64,000 nt of DNA from Bacteroidales bacterium (GTDB lineage Bacteria; Bacteroidota; Bacteroidia; Bacteroidales; UBA12077). Both the position numbers and the translations under genes were made by a program. The notes under the pieces are model-generated. The model was not told the origin of the DNA. It ran no database searches and saw only the letters and a program-made list of their open reading frames with translations. The first letter of the stretch is position 1. Each line of letters opens with the position of its first letter. Of this stretch, positions 54,901 to 63,300 are shown piece after piece. The stretch is from positions 1-64,000 of the forward strand of contig WTBR01000191.1 in NCBI GenBank assembly GCA_013138975.1. The letters are read 5' to 3'.

Positions 54901-57555
54901 AATGCTTGATACAGAAGTAACGTTTCTACCACTTTCTTTCTCAAAACCATCAGCAATAAATGTTAAATTATAAGTTGCTGCATCAAATCGTTCTAAATTA
55001 AGATCAAATAAGGCTTTACCATGTTCGTCGGTATTTTGATCGGGAAGGTTTTCAGAATAAGAAATTCGCGATGTTAGCGGATCATGGAATCTATAATCTC
55101 GATAAGCAGGGAACCACATTCTGCCCGGTGAAAATATTATGCTTGCTGATATTTTATTTCCACTTGCCGGTGAACCAAAAAGATTTTTCAGGCTTACTTG
55201 CCCTTTAATATCTTTCGGCGACACCCAAGCCTTATCACCTATACCCGGGAATAAACTTGAAATACTTAATCGATCCGGTAAAAACTCTTCTACAGAAATG
55301 GTAGTAGAACCTATACTATGATATCTTCGCTTATACTTAATGGTATACAGATTAATTTGGTAAATTCCTGTGGGTGATGAGTTTTCCGTAATGTATTTTA
55401 ATTCTTCAAACCCACTGCTATTCAATGTAAAACGCTTTTTATATATCTCCAGTCCCCTTGGATCAATAATGCTGGCTTCAAGAGGTGTTCCCTCTAAAGT
55501 TCTTTTCCAATCGCCTGATTTTACAATCATTGCAATATTAAATTCGTCGCCGGGGCGGTATATGCCACGTTCCGAAAATAAATATCCATTTATTTTTGTA
55601 GGATCCGAAGCACCATGTACTCCACCCACGTCGAACTTTGAATAATTTAACCATCGCCCGGATGCTTTAACAGGCAAAAACGACAAATCGTCTCCTTTGG
55701 TAACAACAAAGGCCGTTGGATGCTTTTCATTCTTAAAATTATTTAAAGAAGGAAAACTCGCATGACCATTAATATCTGTATACGATGATAATATTGGAAT
55801 TCCATTTTTACCCAATACTTGCACTTTTGCATTTGCTACCGGCAAACCGGTTTTTATCGATTGCACAAACAAATCGCGATGTTCGTTGGCACTCTCCTTT
55901 ACCAGCACACCTAAATCACTAACAATAATTAGGCGCTTATCGGCAGCGGATCCACTTCTGCCTGTATAGGTTTCTTCAGATGTTACTTTAAAAAAGAATA
56001 TTCCATTTTTAGCTTTGCCCGGAGTGCCTTTGCTTAAATAATTTGTGAAATCAAATGAGAAAAAATTAGATTCTCCGGGTTCTGTTTTTTCAAGGTTTCG
56101 ATACTTGTAATGGTTTTCAACTATATTATCCTCAGAAAAATTATAGTTCTTGAAACGTAAATTGGTAAGATCGCCATTGGATTGCGTTATCAGATGATTA
56201 ATTTGATCGGGAAGTACTCGCCCAATTTGGAAACGTACCTTTTTAATTCCCTGTGACATGATGGAAATCGTTTTTTCTCCGGTAGATGAAAGTATGATAC
56301 CATCGTGCATAATCTCAAGTTGTTCCTTGAAAGGTTTTATCTTTATTATTTTTTCATAATCTTTTGACAAATAATATTTACCGTAAAATGGAGTTCCTTT
56401 CTTTATTTTTATATAGAGGTATCGTAGGGCAGGCGCTTTCATTTTAAAACTATTGATGTTTTCAAACTCATGTTCCGTTGCCATTAAATTCAATTGAACC
56501 GATTTGCTTAATTTTATTATCTCAGGGCCAATTTCTTGTACATTAGACCAATAGTGATTCTTATCCTCTTTTGTTCCTGGTAATTCCGGTCTGTCTATCG
56601 GCAAAACAAGAATTTCCATATTTTTAAGCAACTCCGATGCTTTTATTTTACCCTTCGTGTCGACTACTAAAAGCTGTTCCGACTCATATTTCTCATTTGT
56701 TACTATGGTTTGTTCTACCGATTGAATGCGTACAAAAGTAAGCATGCCCGGCACAGTAACTTTTCTTGATAATTCATTTGACTGACTATTGCCTTTCCAA
56801 GAGCTTTTTATACCCTTTTCAATTGTTATTTGCATTTGTACATCATCTTCCGGAATTGGCAATGACTCGGACACAATATATGCTCTGCTAAAAAAATCAT
56901 CATAAGTAATGCTGAATTTATACTCCTGATTTTTAAATGTATGTATATCTTTATTAAGCCTATAAGGCTTTAATGACACGTGGCTTTCAAATTCTTCAGG
57001 ATCAACTGGGTGGGAAAATTTTATTGTAGCTATTACTTGCTTTACATCTTCATTAACAGGATCGATGTGGAAATTACTGGAAGAAAAAGATGCAAAGAAC
57101 GCCACTGTTTTAAACGATGCCTCATACTTATTCAATTTAATATGATCAGGAAATAATTCCGTATCCATATTAATCGTGTATTCGGTTCCGGTAGTCCATT
57201 GCACATAAGGATGAAAACTAATTTTATTATCAGCTGACCATTTCCATATACCCTCTATTTCAGGATCGATTGAAATACCTGATGTAATTTCGCTTTGCAC
57301 ATCTTCAATTTTGGATACCGATCCCCTAAAATTAATATGAATTGGAGGAACAATTTCTTGTTTTTTCAAATTGGGCGAGGCTGGGGCCGAAACCGTGAAA
57401 CTTATCTTTTTTTCTTTTGATGCCAGGGATTTGATTAATAGGTTTATACTGAAGATTATTATTAATATCCCCAAAGCAAGTCCAAATATCTTTGATGTTT
57501 TTGATTTCAATATTTTTCCTAACTTTTCTTTTGTAATTGCATCAAACTTTTTCAT
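51898..57555 (-). CDS. Bacterial alpha-2-macroglobulin (thioester type)
   Basis: 1885 residues. One N-terminal membrane helix (about 23-42) and no lipobox are followed by MG domains, a bait-like region and the A2M core with the CTEQ thioester motif (C about 1438, in PYGCTEQIVSQGFP). The thioester-domain helices (YGAHFITQCRLSGYY) and the C-terminal domain (FVDLLPAGLE) follow. It is thought to trap proteases that breach the envelope, with PBP1C repairing the wall. The gene overlaps pbpC by 23 bases and follows a small lipoprotein gene by 11 bases: a three-gene operon. Confidence 0.92.
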   Translation of the reverse strand: MKKFDAITKEKLGKILKSKTSKIFGLALGILIIIFSINLLIKSLASKEKKISFTVSAPASPNLKKQEIVPPIHINFRGSVSKIEDVQSEITSGISIDPEIEGIWKWSADNKISFHPYVQWTTGTEYTINMDTELFPDHIKLNKYEASFKTVAFFASFSSSNFHIDPVNEDVKQVIATIKFSHPVDPEEFESHVSLKPYRLNKDIHTFKNQEYKFSITYDDFFSRAYIVSESLPIPEDDVQMQITIEKGIKSSWKGNSQSNELSRKVTVPGMLTFVRIQSVEQTIVTNEKYESEQLLVVDTKGKIKASELLKNMEILVLPIDRPELPGTKEDKNHYWSNVQEIGPEIIKLSKSVQLNLMATEHEFENINSFKMKAPALRYLYIKIKKGTPFYGKYYLSKDYEKIIKIKPFKEQLEIMHDGIILSSTGEKTISIMSQGIKKVRFQIGRVLPDQINHLITQSNGDLTNLRFKNYNFSEDNIVENHYKYRNLEKTEPGESNFFSFDFTNYLSKGTPGKAKNGIFFFKVTSEETYTGRSGSAADKRLIIVSDLGVLVKESANEHRDLFVQSIKTGLPVANAKVQVLGKNGIPILSSYTDINGHASFPSLNNFKNEKHPTAFVVTKGDDLSFLPVKASGRWLNYSKFDVGGVHGASDPTKINGYLFSERGIYRPGDEFNIAMIVKSGDWKRTLEGTPLEASIIDPRGLEIYKKRFTLNSSGFEELKYITENSSPTGIYQINLYTIKYKRRYHSIGSTTISVEEFLPDRLSISSLFPGIGDKAWVSPKDIKGQVSLKNLFGSPASGNKISASIIFSPGRMWFPAYRDYRFHDPLTSRISYSENLPDQNTDEHGKALFDLNLERFDAATYNLTFIADGFEKESGRNVTSVSSILVSPLKYLIGTKANGGLSYIYKNSERAIKIIAINSDLKKTSVPNLQFTVNRLDQISVLTKMPNGIYAYKSVPKKISISNVQKNLPATGLDFNLPTDEPGEYELIIKNSDGVQFSHISFSVVGMGNITRSLDKTAELDIKLNKTDFNPGEEIEIYIKAPYKGAGIITIEKDKVYSSQWFVSETNSFIKKIKIPANLEGNGYINVAFVRAADSKNIYMTPLSYGVASFAISKKNRMNNITLDIPSKAKSGEVFPIKYKTDKPCKIIVFAVDEGILQVANYKTPDPLAHFFKKSALEVKTSQLLDLILPEFSLSQQLSAMGGGVGFDEIGKNLNPFKRKQHKPVVYWSGIVSGDQQERKLEYTVPDYFNGTIRVMAVAVSADAIGTAEEKAIVKNPFVISPNVPMYAAPTDSFQVSVTITNTMSGSGKNLPISLDVVASPHLKVYPSGQKLTISEDRDTTIRFQVSVNKMLGAASLTFKASSKKGKTKLASYLSIRPAIPYRTTLKTGMLRNEKVEVETPRRMYKDYRILNTSVSFLPQGLSKGLVQYLDKFPYGCTEQIVSQGFPYLLLKDVTDYKIEKSKLENKISYTLKVLQARQNGEGKFGIWAANSHTSDFITVYGAHFITQCRLSGYYVSDNLYDRTLEALKNIAKRNDINNEREFRVQAYAIYILTQNEIITTNYISSLRKRLDVKFKDWKQDLTAGYIAGAYLIMKQEDQGRKLLNGVTRTNFIKRKISWNFYDGLMHNAQLLYILSTHTPDLLEDVSDNIILNMVRHLENGNYNTLNSSYSIMALNAFSKATNEPSVGKISVSQIFGDEQVKPLSIPSGKYPVIEFSENADKLLFDGKEDRTAYFQVVQAGYELELPDKSVKNSIEVSRTYKNSNGNSITKAELGEEIEVHVKFRSLNDKTLYDIAFVDLLPAGLEVSAATVRNNNGSSWTPDYTDVREDRVVFYGTIKPEIQEIVYKVRAINKGTFIVPPLYGESMYDQTIFGYSPNEIFIVE

Positions 57556-57566
57556 TGTTTTATTTT

Positions 57567-57860
57567 TTAATCATTGTTATTACTTAATAATAAAGTATTC
57601 CAAATAAGTTTTGACTTGTATTGTGCTAAAAGATGAAATGATGAAATAAATTGACTCTTAACAATTTTGTAAAGAGGCAGCTCATTAATTGTTGTAGGTT
57701 TAAATACCTCTAATGAAGAAAAAGAATTGTCTAAATTAATGATGGAATCATATGCTTCGGGTAAATTTATTCCAGCATTATAAACTTCATGTGGTTTATT
57801 TTCGCATGAAATTATAAAAATGGATATAAAATACAGGAAAAGTATTCTGACTATATTCAT
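57567..57860 (-). CDS. Small lipoprotein, first gene of macroglobulin operon
   Basis: 97 residues with a lipoprotein signal (FISIFIISCENK, lipid Cys about 19). The mature part is helical and short, with no known domain. It ends 11 bases before the macroglobulin start. A role with the macroglobulin/PBP1C pair is suggested only by the operon. Confidence 0.65.
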   Translation of the reverse strand: MNIVRILFLYFISIFIISCENKPHEVYNAGINLPEAYDSIINLDNSFSSLEVFKPTTINELPLYKIVKSQFISSFHLLAQYKSKLIWNTLLLSNNND

Positions 57861-57891
57861 TGATAAACAAGCTTAATTTTTCTCAATGAAT

Positions 57892-57899
57892 CAAAGGTA
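57892..57899 (-). promoter_or_regulatory. Candidate -7 box for macroglobulin operon
   Basis: TACCTTTG on the reverse strand fits the Bacteroidota TAnnTTTG consensus and lies about 32 bases upstream of the small lipoprotein ATG. No good -33 TTTG was found. Confidence 0.4.
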
Positions 57900-58049
57900 G
57901 TTTTTTTCTTTTAAATACCGCTAATTTTAAAAACCCTCGTAATCGCCTTCACTAATTTTATCTATATTTAAATTCATTTAAACCTGCATTGATTGAAGCA
58001 AAGGATAAAGATAGATTAAGTTATTATTCGAGATATTATTATTTAAAAT

Positions 58050-58087
58050 AAAATGTCACGTATTTACCCGTAAAAAAGTGACATTTT
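58050..58087 (+). promoter_or_regulatory. Inverted-repeat operator candidate of the AbiE-type TA pair
   Basis: Perfect 10-bp arms AAAATGTCAC/GTGACATTTT separated by 18 bases, ending two bases before the -7 box. AbiEi-type antitoxins are known to repress their own promoters through inverted repeats, so this is the likely autoregulatory site. Confidence 0.6.
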
Positions 58088-58088
58088 G

Positions 58089-58096
58089 TATATTTG
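58089..58096 (+). promoter_or_regulatory. Promoter -7 box of the TA pair
   Basis: TATATTTG matches TAnnTTTG exactly. Expected transcription start is about 58101-58104, leaving a very short leader. Confidence 0.6.
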
Positions 58097-58114
58097 CAAA
58101 AATGAATGCATGTT

Positions 58115-58840
58115 ATGAAAACATCTGAATATGTAAGGATTAAAATAAATAAACTTGAAAAAGGATACATCTTCACCTATAGTGATTTTGACATGGAGGT
58201 GAGCGAAGCAGACGCTCTCAAGAAAACACTTAATAGGCTTGTTGAATCTGGCAAAATTGAAAGACTATCTAAAGGTCGCTTTTACAAGCCTAAACAGGGA
58301 ATTTTTGGCAATCTAAAGCCTGATGAATACGAAATTGTTAAAGACCTTTTAAAAGAAGGCAATAAAATAACAGGGTATATTACGGGATACACTATATTCA
58401 ATAGTTTTAAACTTACAACACAAGTACCAAATGTTATTCAGATAGCTGTATCCTTTGATAAAAAAGGAATAAAAAGGAATATATATACCATCAAATTTGT
58501 CCGTCAATGGAATAAATTAACAAAAACCAATATTCCATTATTACAATTACTGGATTGCATCCGATTTATGAAAACCATACCTGATACTACAATTAGTATT
58601 TCATTAAAACGAATTATGGTATTAATGGACGAACTTTTAGATAGCGAGAAAAAACATCTCACTGATTTAGCGGTAAACTACCCCCCTTCAACCAGAGCAT
58701 TAACAGGAGCAATATTGGAACAGTTAAAGTGCAATGTACTTTCAGATAAACTATTAAAAACACTGAAGTTAACAAGTTGGTATAAATATAATTTAGAACA
58801 AGACCTTTTACCTAACAAACAAAAATGGAGAATAAAATGA
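58115..58840 (+). CDS. AbiEi-type antitoxin / DUF6088 regulator
   Basis: 241 residues from the ATG at 58115; an in-frame ATG at 58106 is possible but nearly coincides with the predicted transcription start. An N-terminal winged helix (residues about 1-60: KINKLEKGYIFTYSDFD, then ALKKTLNRLVESGKIERLSKGRFYKP) is followed by an AbiEi-like C-terminal domain. It is predicted to neutralise the downstream nucleotidyltransferase and repress the operon. It overlaps the toxin gene by 16 bases. Confidence 0.85.
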   Translation: MKTSEYVRIKINKLEKGYIFTYSDFDMEVSEADALKKTLNRLVESGKIERLSKGRFYKPKQGIFGNLKPDEYEIVKDLLKEGNKITGYITGYTIFNSFKLTTQVPNVIQIAVSFDKKGIKRNIYTIKFVRQWNKLTKTNIPLLQLLDCIRFMKTIPDTTISISLKRIMVLMDELLDSEKKHLTDLAVNYPPSTRALTGAILEQLKCNVLSDKLLKTLKLTSWYKYNLEQDLLPNKQKWRIK

Positions 58841-59805
58841 CTCTACATACTAATAAAGAACTATTTGAAAAAGCGATAAAGGAAACAGCTGATAATCTTG
58901 GCATAAAAGATTATTTTATTGAAAAAGATTACTGGATAAGCCTCATCTTAAAACGCTTATCGGAAAGTAAATATGTTTATTTCGTGGTGTTCAAAGGAGG
59001 TACATCACTATCAAAAGGACATAAACTGATTAAGCGTTTTTCAGAAGATGTGAATATGGCAGTAATTATTAATCATGGAACAAGCGGCAATCAAATAAAG
59101 ACAATGATTAGAACCCTTGAAAAAGAGATTACATGCGATTTGAATGAAATAGAAGTAAAAGGTCTTACCAGCAAAGGGTCTCGTTTTCGTAAAGCAATTT
59201 ATCAATATCCCAAAACACTAAAACAAAAACAGAATATTGCAGTGTCAAATTCTATAATTGTAGAAATCAACTCTTTCGCAAACCCTTTTCCCTATTCAAA
59301 AATGGGCATTCAAAGTATGATAGGAGAATATCTACAAAGCAACAAACAAACTGAATTGATTCAGAAATATGGACTGGAAGCATTTGACGTAAATGTTCTG
59401 CATAAAGAGCAGACTTTAATTGAGAAACTGGTTTCACTTGTACGCTTTTCATTTTCTTCCAACCCGGTTGAAAGTATTTCCGGTAAAATTAGGCACTTCT
59501 ACGATCTTTATTATTTATTGAATGATAAAGACTGTCTTGATTATGTGAATTCGGAAGACTTCAAAATACAGTTTAAAGAAATATTGACTCATGAAAAACA
59601 ACAATTTGATGAGCCTGCAGCTTGGAATGAAAAAACAATACAGGAATCGCCACTAATTAAAGATTTTGATGTTTTATGGAATAAATTGAAAATAACTTAT
59701 ACTAAAGAGCTTTCAATGTTAGCCTATTCTGAAATACCTAAAGAAGATGAGGTAGCTGAATCATTTAAAAAACTGATAGCTATTTTGGCAAGCATTAAAG
59801 AGTAA
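58825..59805 (+). CDS. AbiEii/AbiGii-family nucleotidyltransferase toxin
   Basis: 326 residues. FIEKDYWISLILKRL, FKGGTSLSKGHKLIKRFSED (about 53-72) and then VNMAV give the DNA polymerase beta-type nucleotidyltransferase core; later VLHKEQTLIEKLVSL and KIRHFYDLYYLL match the family C-terminus. At the catalytic D-x-D the second acid is Asn (SEDVN). AbiEii toxins modify tRNA or another nucleotide target and abort phage infection. ATG at 58825 or the in-frame ATG at 58837 may be used. Confidence 0.88.
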   Translation: MENKMTLHTNKELFEKAIKETADNLGIKDYFIEKDYWISLILKRLSESKYVYFVVFKGGTSLSKGHKLIKRFSEDVNMAVIINHGTSGNQIKTMIRTLEKEITCDLNEIEVKGLTSKGSRFRKAIYQYPKTLKQKQNIAVSNSIIVEINSFANPFPYSKMGIQSMIGEYLQSNKQTELIQKYGLEAFDVNVLHKEQTLIEKLVSLVRFSFSSNPVESISGKIRHFYDLYYLLNDKDCLDYVNSEDFKIQFKEILTHEKQQFDEPAAWNEKTIQESPLIKDFDVLWNKLKITYTKELSMLAYSEIPKEDEVAESFKKLIAILASIKE

Positions 59806-59936
59806 AAAGCAACAACAATATCGCATATTATGATACCAAATATTTGCTTATTTTCACCCTCAAATTGCACAATTTCGATATGTTTTGTTGCCCAATTACC
59901 GCAAGTGGATGATATATAGATATAATTCACATTCTG

Positions 59937-60021
59937 TCGCCTAGCCGCTTCAAGCTGCTAAGCGAATAAATAATGAATAATTTTCGTTTTGCCCTGACCC
60001 TAAAGGGAATCGAAAATTATT
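59937..60021. repeat. Two-hairpin REP-like unit, copy 3
   Basis: Starts TCGCCTAGCCGCTTCAAGC; the second hairpin has arms AATAATTTTCG/CGAAAATTATT with GCCCT/AAGGG. Same order as at 4587 and 5001 but with a shorter inter-hairpin spacer. Confidence 0.7.
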
Positions 60022-60048
60022 TGTGCAAAAATTAAAAGTGATAGGGCT

Positions 60049-60133
60049 TCTTCCGGTTTTTCACGTTTTTTAATTAGATCATTAACTTCTTTCAATACTT
60101 TGTTAATTTTTGGCAAAGTTGAATTTCACAAAC
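60049..60133. repeat. Repeat shared with 12437-12532, partial MITE end
   Basis: CTTCTTCCGGTTTTTCACG, TTTTTTAATTAGATCATTAA and CTTTCAATACTTTGTTAAT match 12437-12497, followed by the TTTTGGCAAAGTTGAATTT end of the 80-bp element; the rest of the element is missing. Reverse-strand reading gives NKVLKEVNDLIKKREKPEEA, versus NKVLKEDNELIKKRKKPEEA at 12437, so the shared part may once have been coding. Confidence 0.6.
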
Positions 60134-60223
60134 CTCTGAATAAAGCTTTATAGAATGAATGGGTAGATACCACCAAACTATGCTAATTTTTAAAGAGAAA
60201 GTGAATACAAACCAGATTTTATT

Positions 60224-60267
60224 AAAAAGTCTCATGCTAAAATGATTAATCCATTTAAGCATGAGAC
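60224..60267 (-). terminator. Terminator of the SprB-repeat gene
   Basis: Perfect 10-bp stem GTCTCATGCT/AGCATGAGAC, followed on the reverse strand by TTTTTAAT; about 70 bases after the stop codon. Confidence 0.8.
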
Positions 60268-60335
60268 AGTATATGTTATTTTAATTTTAAGTAGTTTTGG
60301 AAAACTACAAACCAATAGTTTAAAGTAAAGTATAA

Positions 60336-63300
60336 TTATTTAACCACAATAAGGTTTTTGAATTGAATGATTTTTCCTACTTGAATTTTAATCATATAAC
60401 TTCCAGAGCTTATATCTGGGAAATAGAATTCAAATTCATTATTAGTTATGTCAATATTGGTAAAGGTTTGAGTCTTTAAAATTGCCCCGGTTTTTGAATA
60501 TAGTGTAGTTTCTACATTTTGTTCTTCAAAAAGGTCGGAATGCAATGTTACAAAATTCTTTGCAGGATTTGGATAAACAATTAACTCAGTTTCTTCTGCA
60601 GAAACATCAGGAATATCAACGCTATTATTAACAATATAAATCTCCATATTAATCAAATCAACTTCAAAATCAAGGTTTGAATATTCAATATCATCTGAAA
60701 TGGTTAATTGATAGGTAGATTCTTGTGAAATGCCTGTTATATCAACATAAAGTGAATAATCACCTTCAGGAATCTCTATTATTTCATAATACCCTTCTGT
60801 TTCATTTGATGAAGCGTAAGCTAATGGAAGTTCTGTAGAGTTGTCGATTAGAATAACATCAGCATCTTCAATGGCTGAAAAGTTGGTTTTTGATCCACTA
60901 GTTGTTTTGAGAATAACCTTACCTGATATTTCTCCATTACCTTTAGTTGCTGATGGATTCTCAAACATTTCCATTTCTATATACTTTTCATCGTCACATG
61001 AAAGATCGATTTTTTCAGCATCTTTCCATTTATGGGTATTATTATAATAGCTAGGAATTACACCTTTGTATTTTTGGTTGTCGCCACCATGGTTATCGAG
61101 TCTAACTTTAATAATATAAATCCCATCAGGTATATCAGTAAACTCAAAAAATCCATTCTCTTGAATTCTTACTGTTGCAACTTCTATGTGTACAGATTCT
61201 GTAGCATCCATTAAGAAGACAGTAGCATCTTCAGAATCAATAAATCCTTGACTATAACTTACTGTTCCTGATAATGTTGCTTTTGATTCTGATTGAACAA
61301 TAACTTCCCACATTTTACTACAAGCCTTATCATCAGTAACTATAACACTATATGTTCCTGTTGTTAAATCCACTTGATTTTGTTCTGTCGAGCCATTCGA
61401 CCAATTGTAAGAATAAGGTACTGTTCCACCATTCACCATTAGATCAATACTTCCTGTTGCCTCTCCAAGGCAATTAGCATTGGTCGTAGTTCCTGTTATA
61501 GAAATTGCAGCATCAGGTTCAGCGATTGAAAACTCTTTGATTAATTCACAAGCATTAGAATCACTAATAGTCACTGAATAAGTTTCAGCAACGAGATTTG
61601 CTATATTTTGAGTTGTTGAACTATTCGACCAATTGTAAGAATAAGGAGCAGTTCCACCGTTTACTGCTAGCTCAATATTTCCTGTTGCATTACCAAAGCA
61701 ATTAATATTAGTTGTAGTTCCAGTTGCAGAAATTGCAGCAGCAGGTTCAGCGATTGTAAACTCTTTGATTAATTCACAAGCATTAGAATCAATAATCATC
61801 ACTGAATAAGTTCCAGCAACGAGATTTGCTATATTTTGTGTTGTTGAACCATTCGACCAATTGTAAGAATAAGGAGCAGTCCCACCAATAACAGTCAGAT
61901 TAACACTACCTGTTGAATCACCGAAGCAATTAATATCAGTCGTAGTTCCTGTTGCAGAAATTGCAGCATCAGGTTCAGTGATTGTAAACTCTTTGATTAA
62001 TTCACAAGCATTGGAATCACTGATAGTCACTGAATAAGTTCCAACAGTTAGATTTGCTATATTTTGTGTTGTTGAACCATTCGACCAATTGTAAGTATAA
62101 GGAGCAGTCCCACCAATAACAGTCAGATTAACACTACCTGTTGAATCACCGAAGCAATTAATATCAGTTGTAGTTCCAGTTGCAGAAATTGCAGCAGCAG
62201 GTTCAGCAATTGTAAACTCTTTGATTAATTCACAAGCATTAGAATCACTAATTGTCACTGAATAAGTTCCAACAGTTAGATTTGCTATATTTTGTGTTGT
62301 TGAACCATTCGACCAATTGTAAGAATAAGGAGCAGTTCCACCAGTAACAGTCAGATCAACGCTACCTGTAGTATCCCCGAAGCAATTAATATCAGTTGTA
62401 ATTCCTGTTGCAGAAATTGCAGCATCAGGTTCAGTGATTGTAAACTCTTTGATTAATTCACAAGCATTAGCATCACTAATTGTCACTGAATAAGTTCCAG
62501 CAACGAGATTTGCTATGTTTTGTGTTGCTGAACCATTCGACCAATTGTAAGTATAAGGAGCAGTTCCACCGTTTACTGTTAGATTAATACTTCCTGTTGC
62601 ATTACCAAAGCAATTAATATTAGTTGTGGTTCCAGTTGCAGAAATTGAAGTAGCAGGTTCAGTTAAAGAAAAGTTTTTAACTGCATTGCATCCATTAGCA
62701 TCATGAACAGTAACAATATAATTTCCTGCAATAACATCAGTTAAATCCCTTGTAGTCTGGCCGCTGTTCCACTGGTAAGTATATTCAGGTGTTCCTCCAG
62801 TTACTGTTAAAGAAATACTTCCATTTGCTTCTCCTTTGCAGCTTGCATCAATAGTGACTCCGTTTATCAAAATTGGCTCAGGAGCTTTAACCGTATCGGT
62901 TAGATTAAGTTCACATCCCTGGCCATCAGTAATTGTTACATTGTAAATATCAGGACATAGATTAGTACGGAATGAACCATTTTGACCATCACTCCATTGA
63001 TAAGTAAAGGAACCATCTCCTCCGGTACCCATAGCAATTGCGTAACCATTACACATGCCTGTACAAGTTACATCTGAAATGTTAATTGTACCTGTAATAG
63101 CTGTTCCCCAATTTAATTCTTGAGATACAACTTTTGAGCATCCGTTTGCATCGGTGACGGTTAGTTCGTAGCTATCTTCACATAAATCTGAAAGATTGGC
63201 TGTAGACATACCATTACTCCATGAATAGGAGTAAGGTGCTATTCCTCCTGTTACTTCTGTTGTGATTGAACCATTACATATTCCCACACAAGTTGGATTT

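Larger units (their letters stand above)
59806..60335. other. Intergenic region of repeats and terminator
   Basis: No gene. It contains the REP-like two-hairpin unit (59937-60021), a partial MITE-associated repeat (60049-60133) and the reverse-strand terminator of the SprB-repeat gene. Confidence 0.6.
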
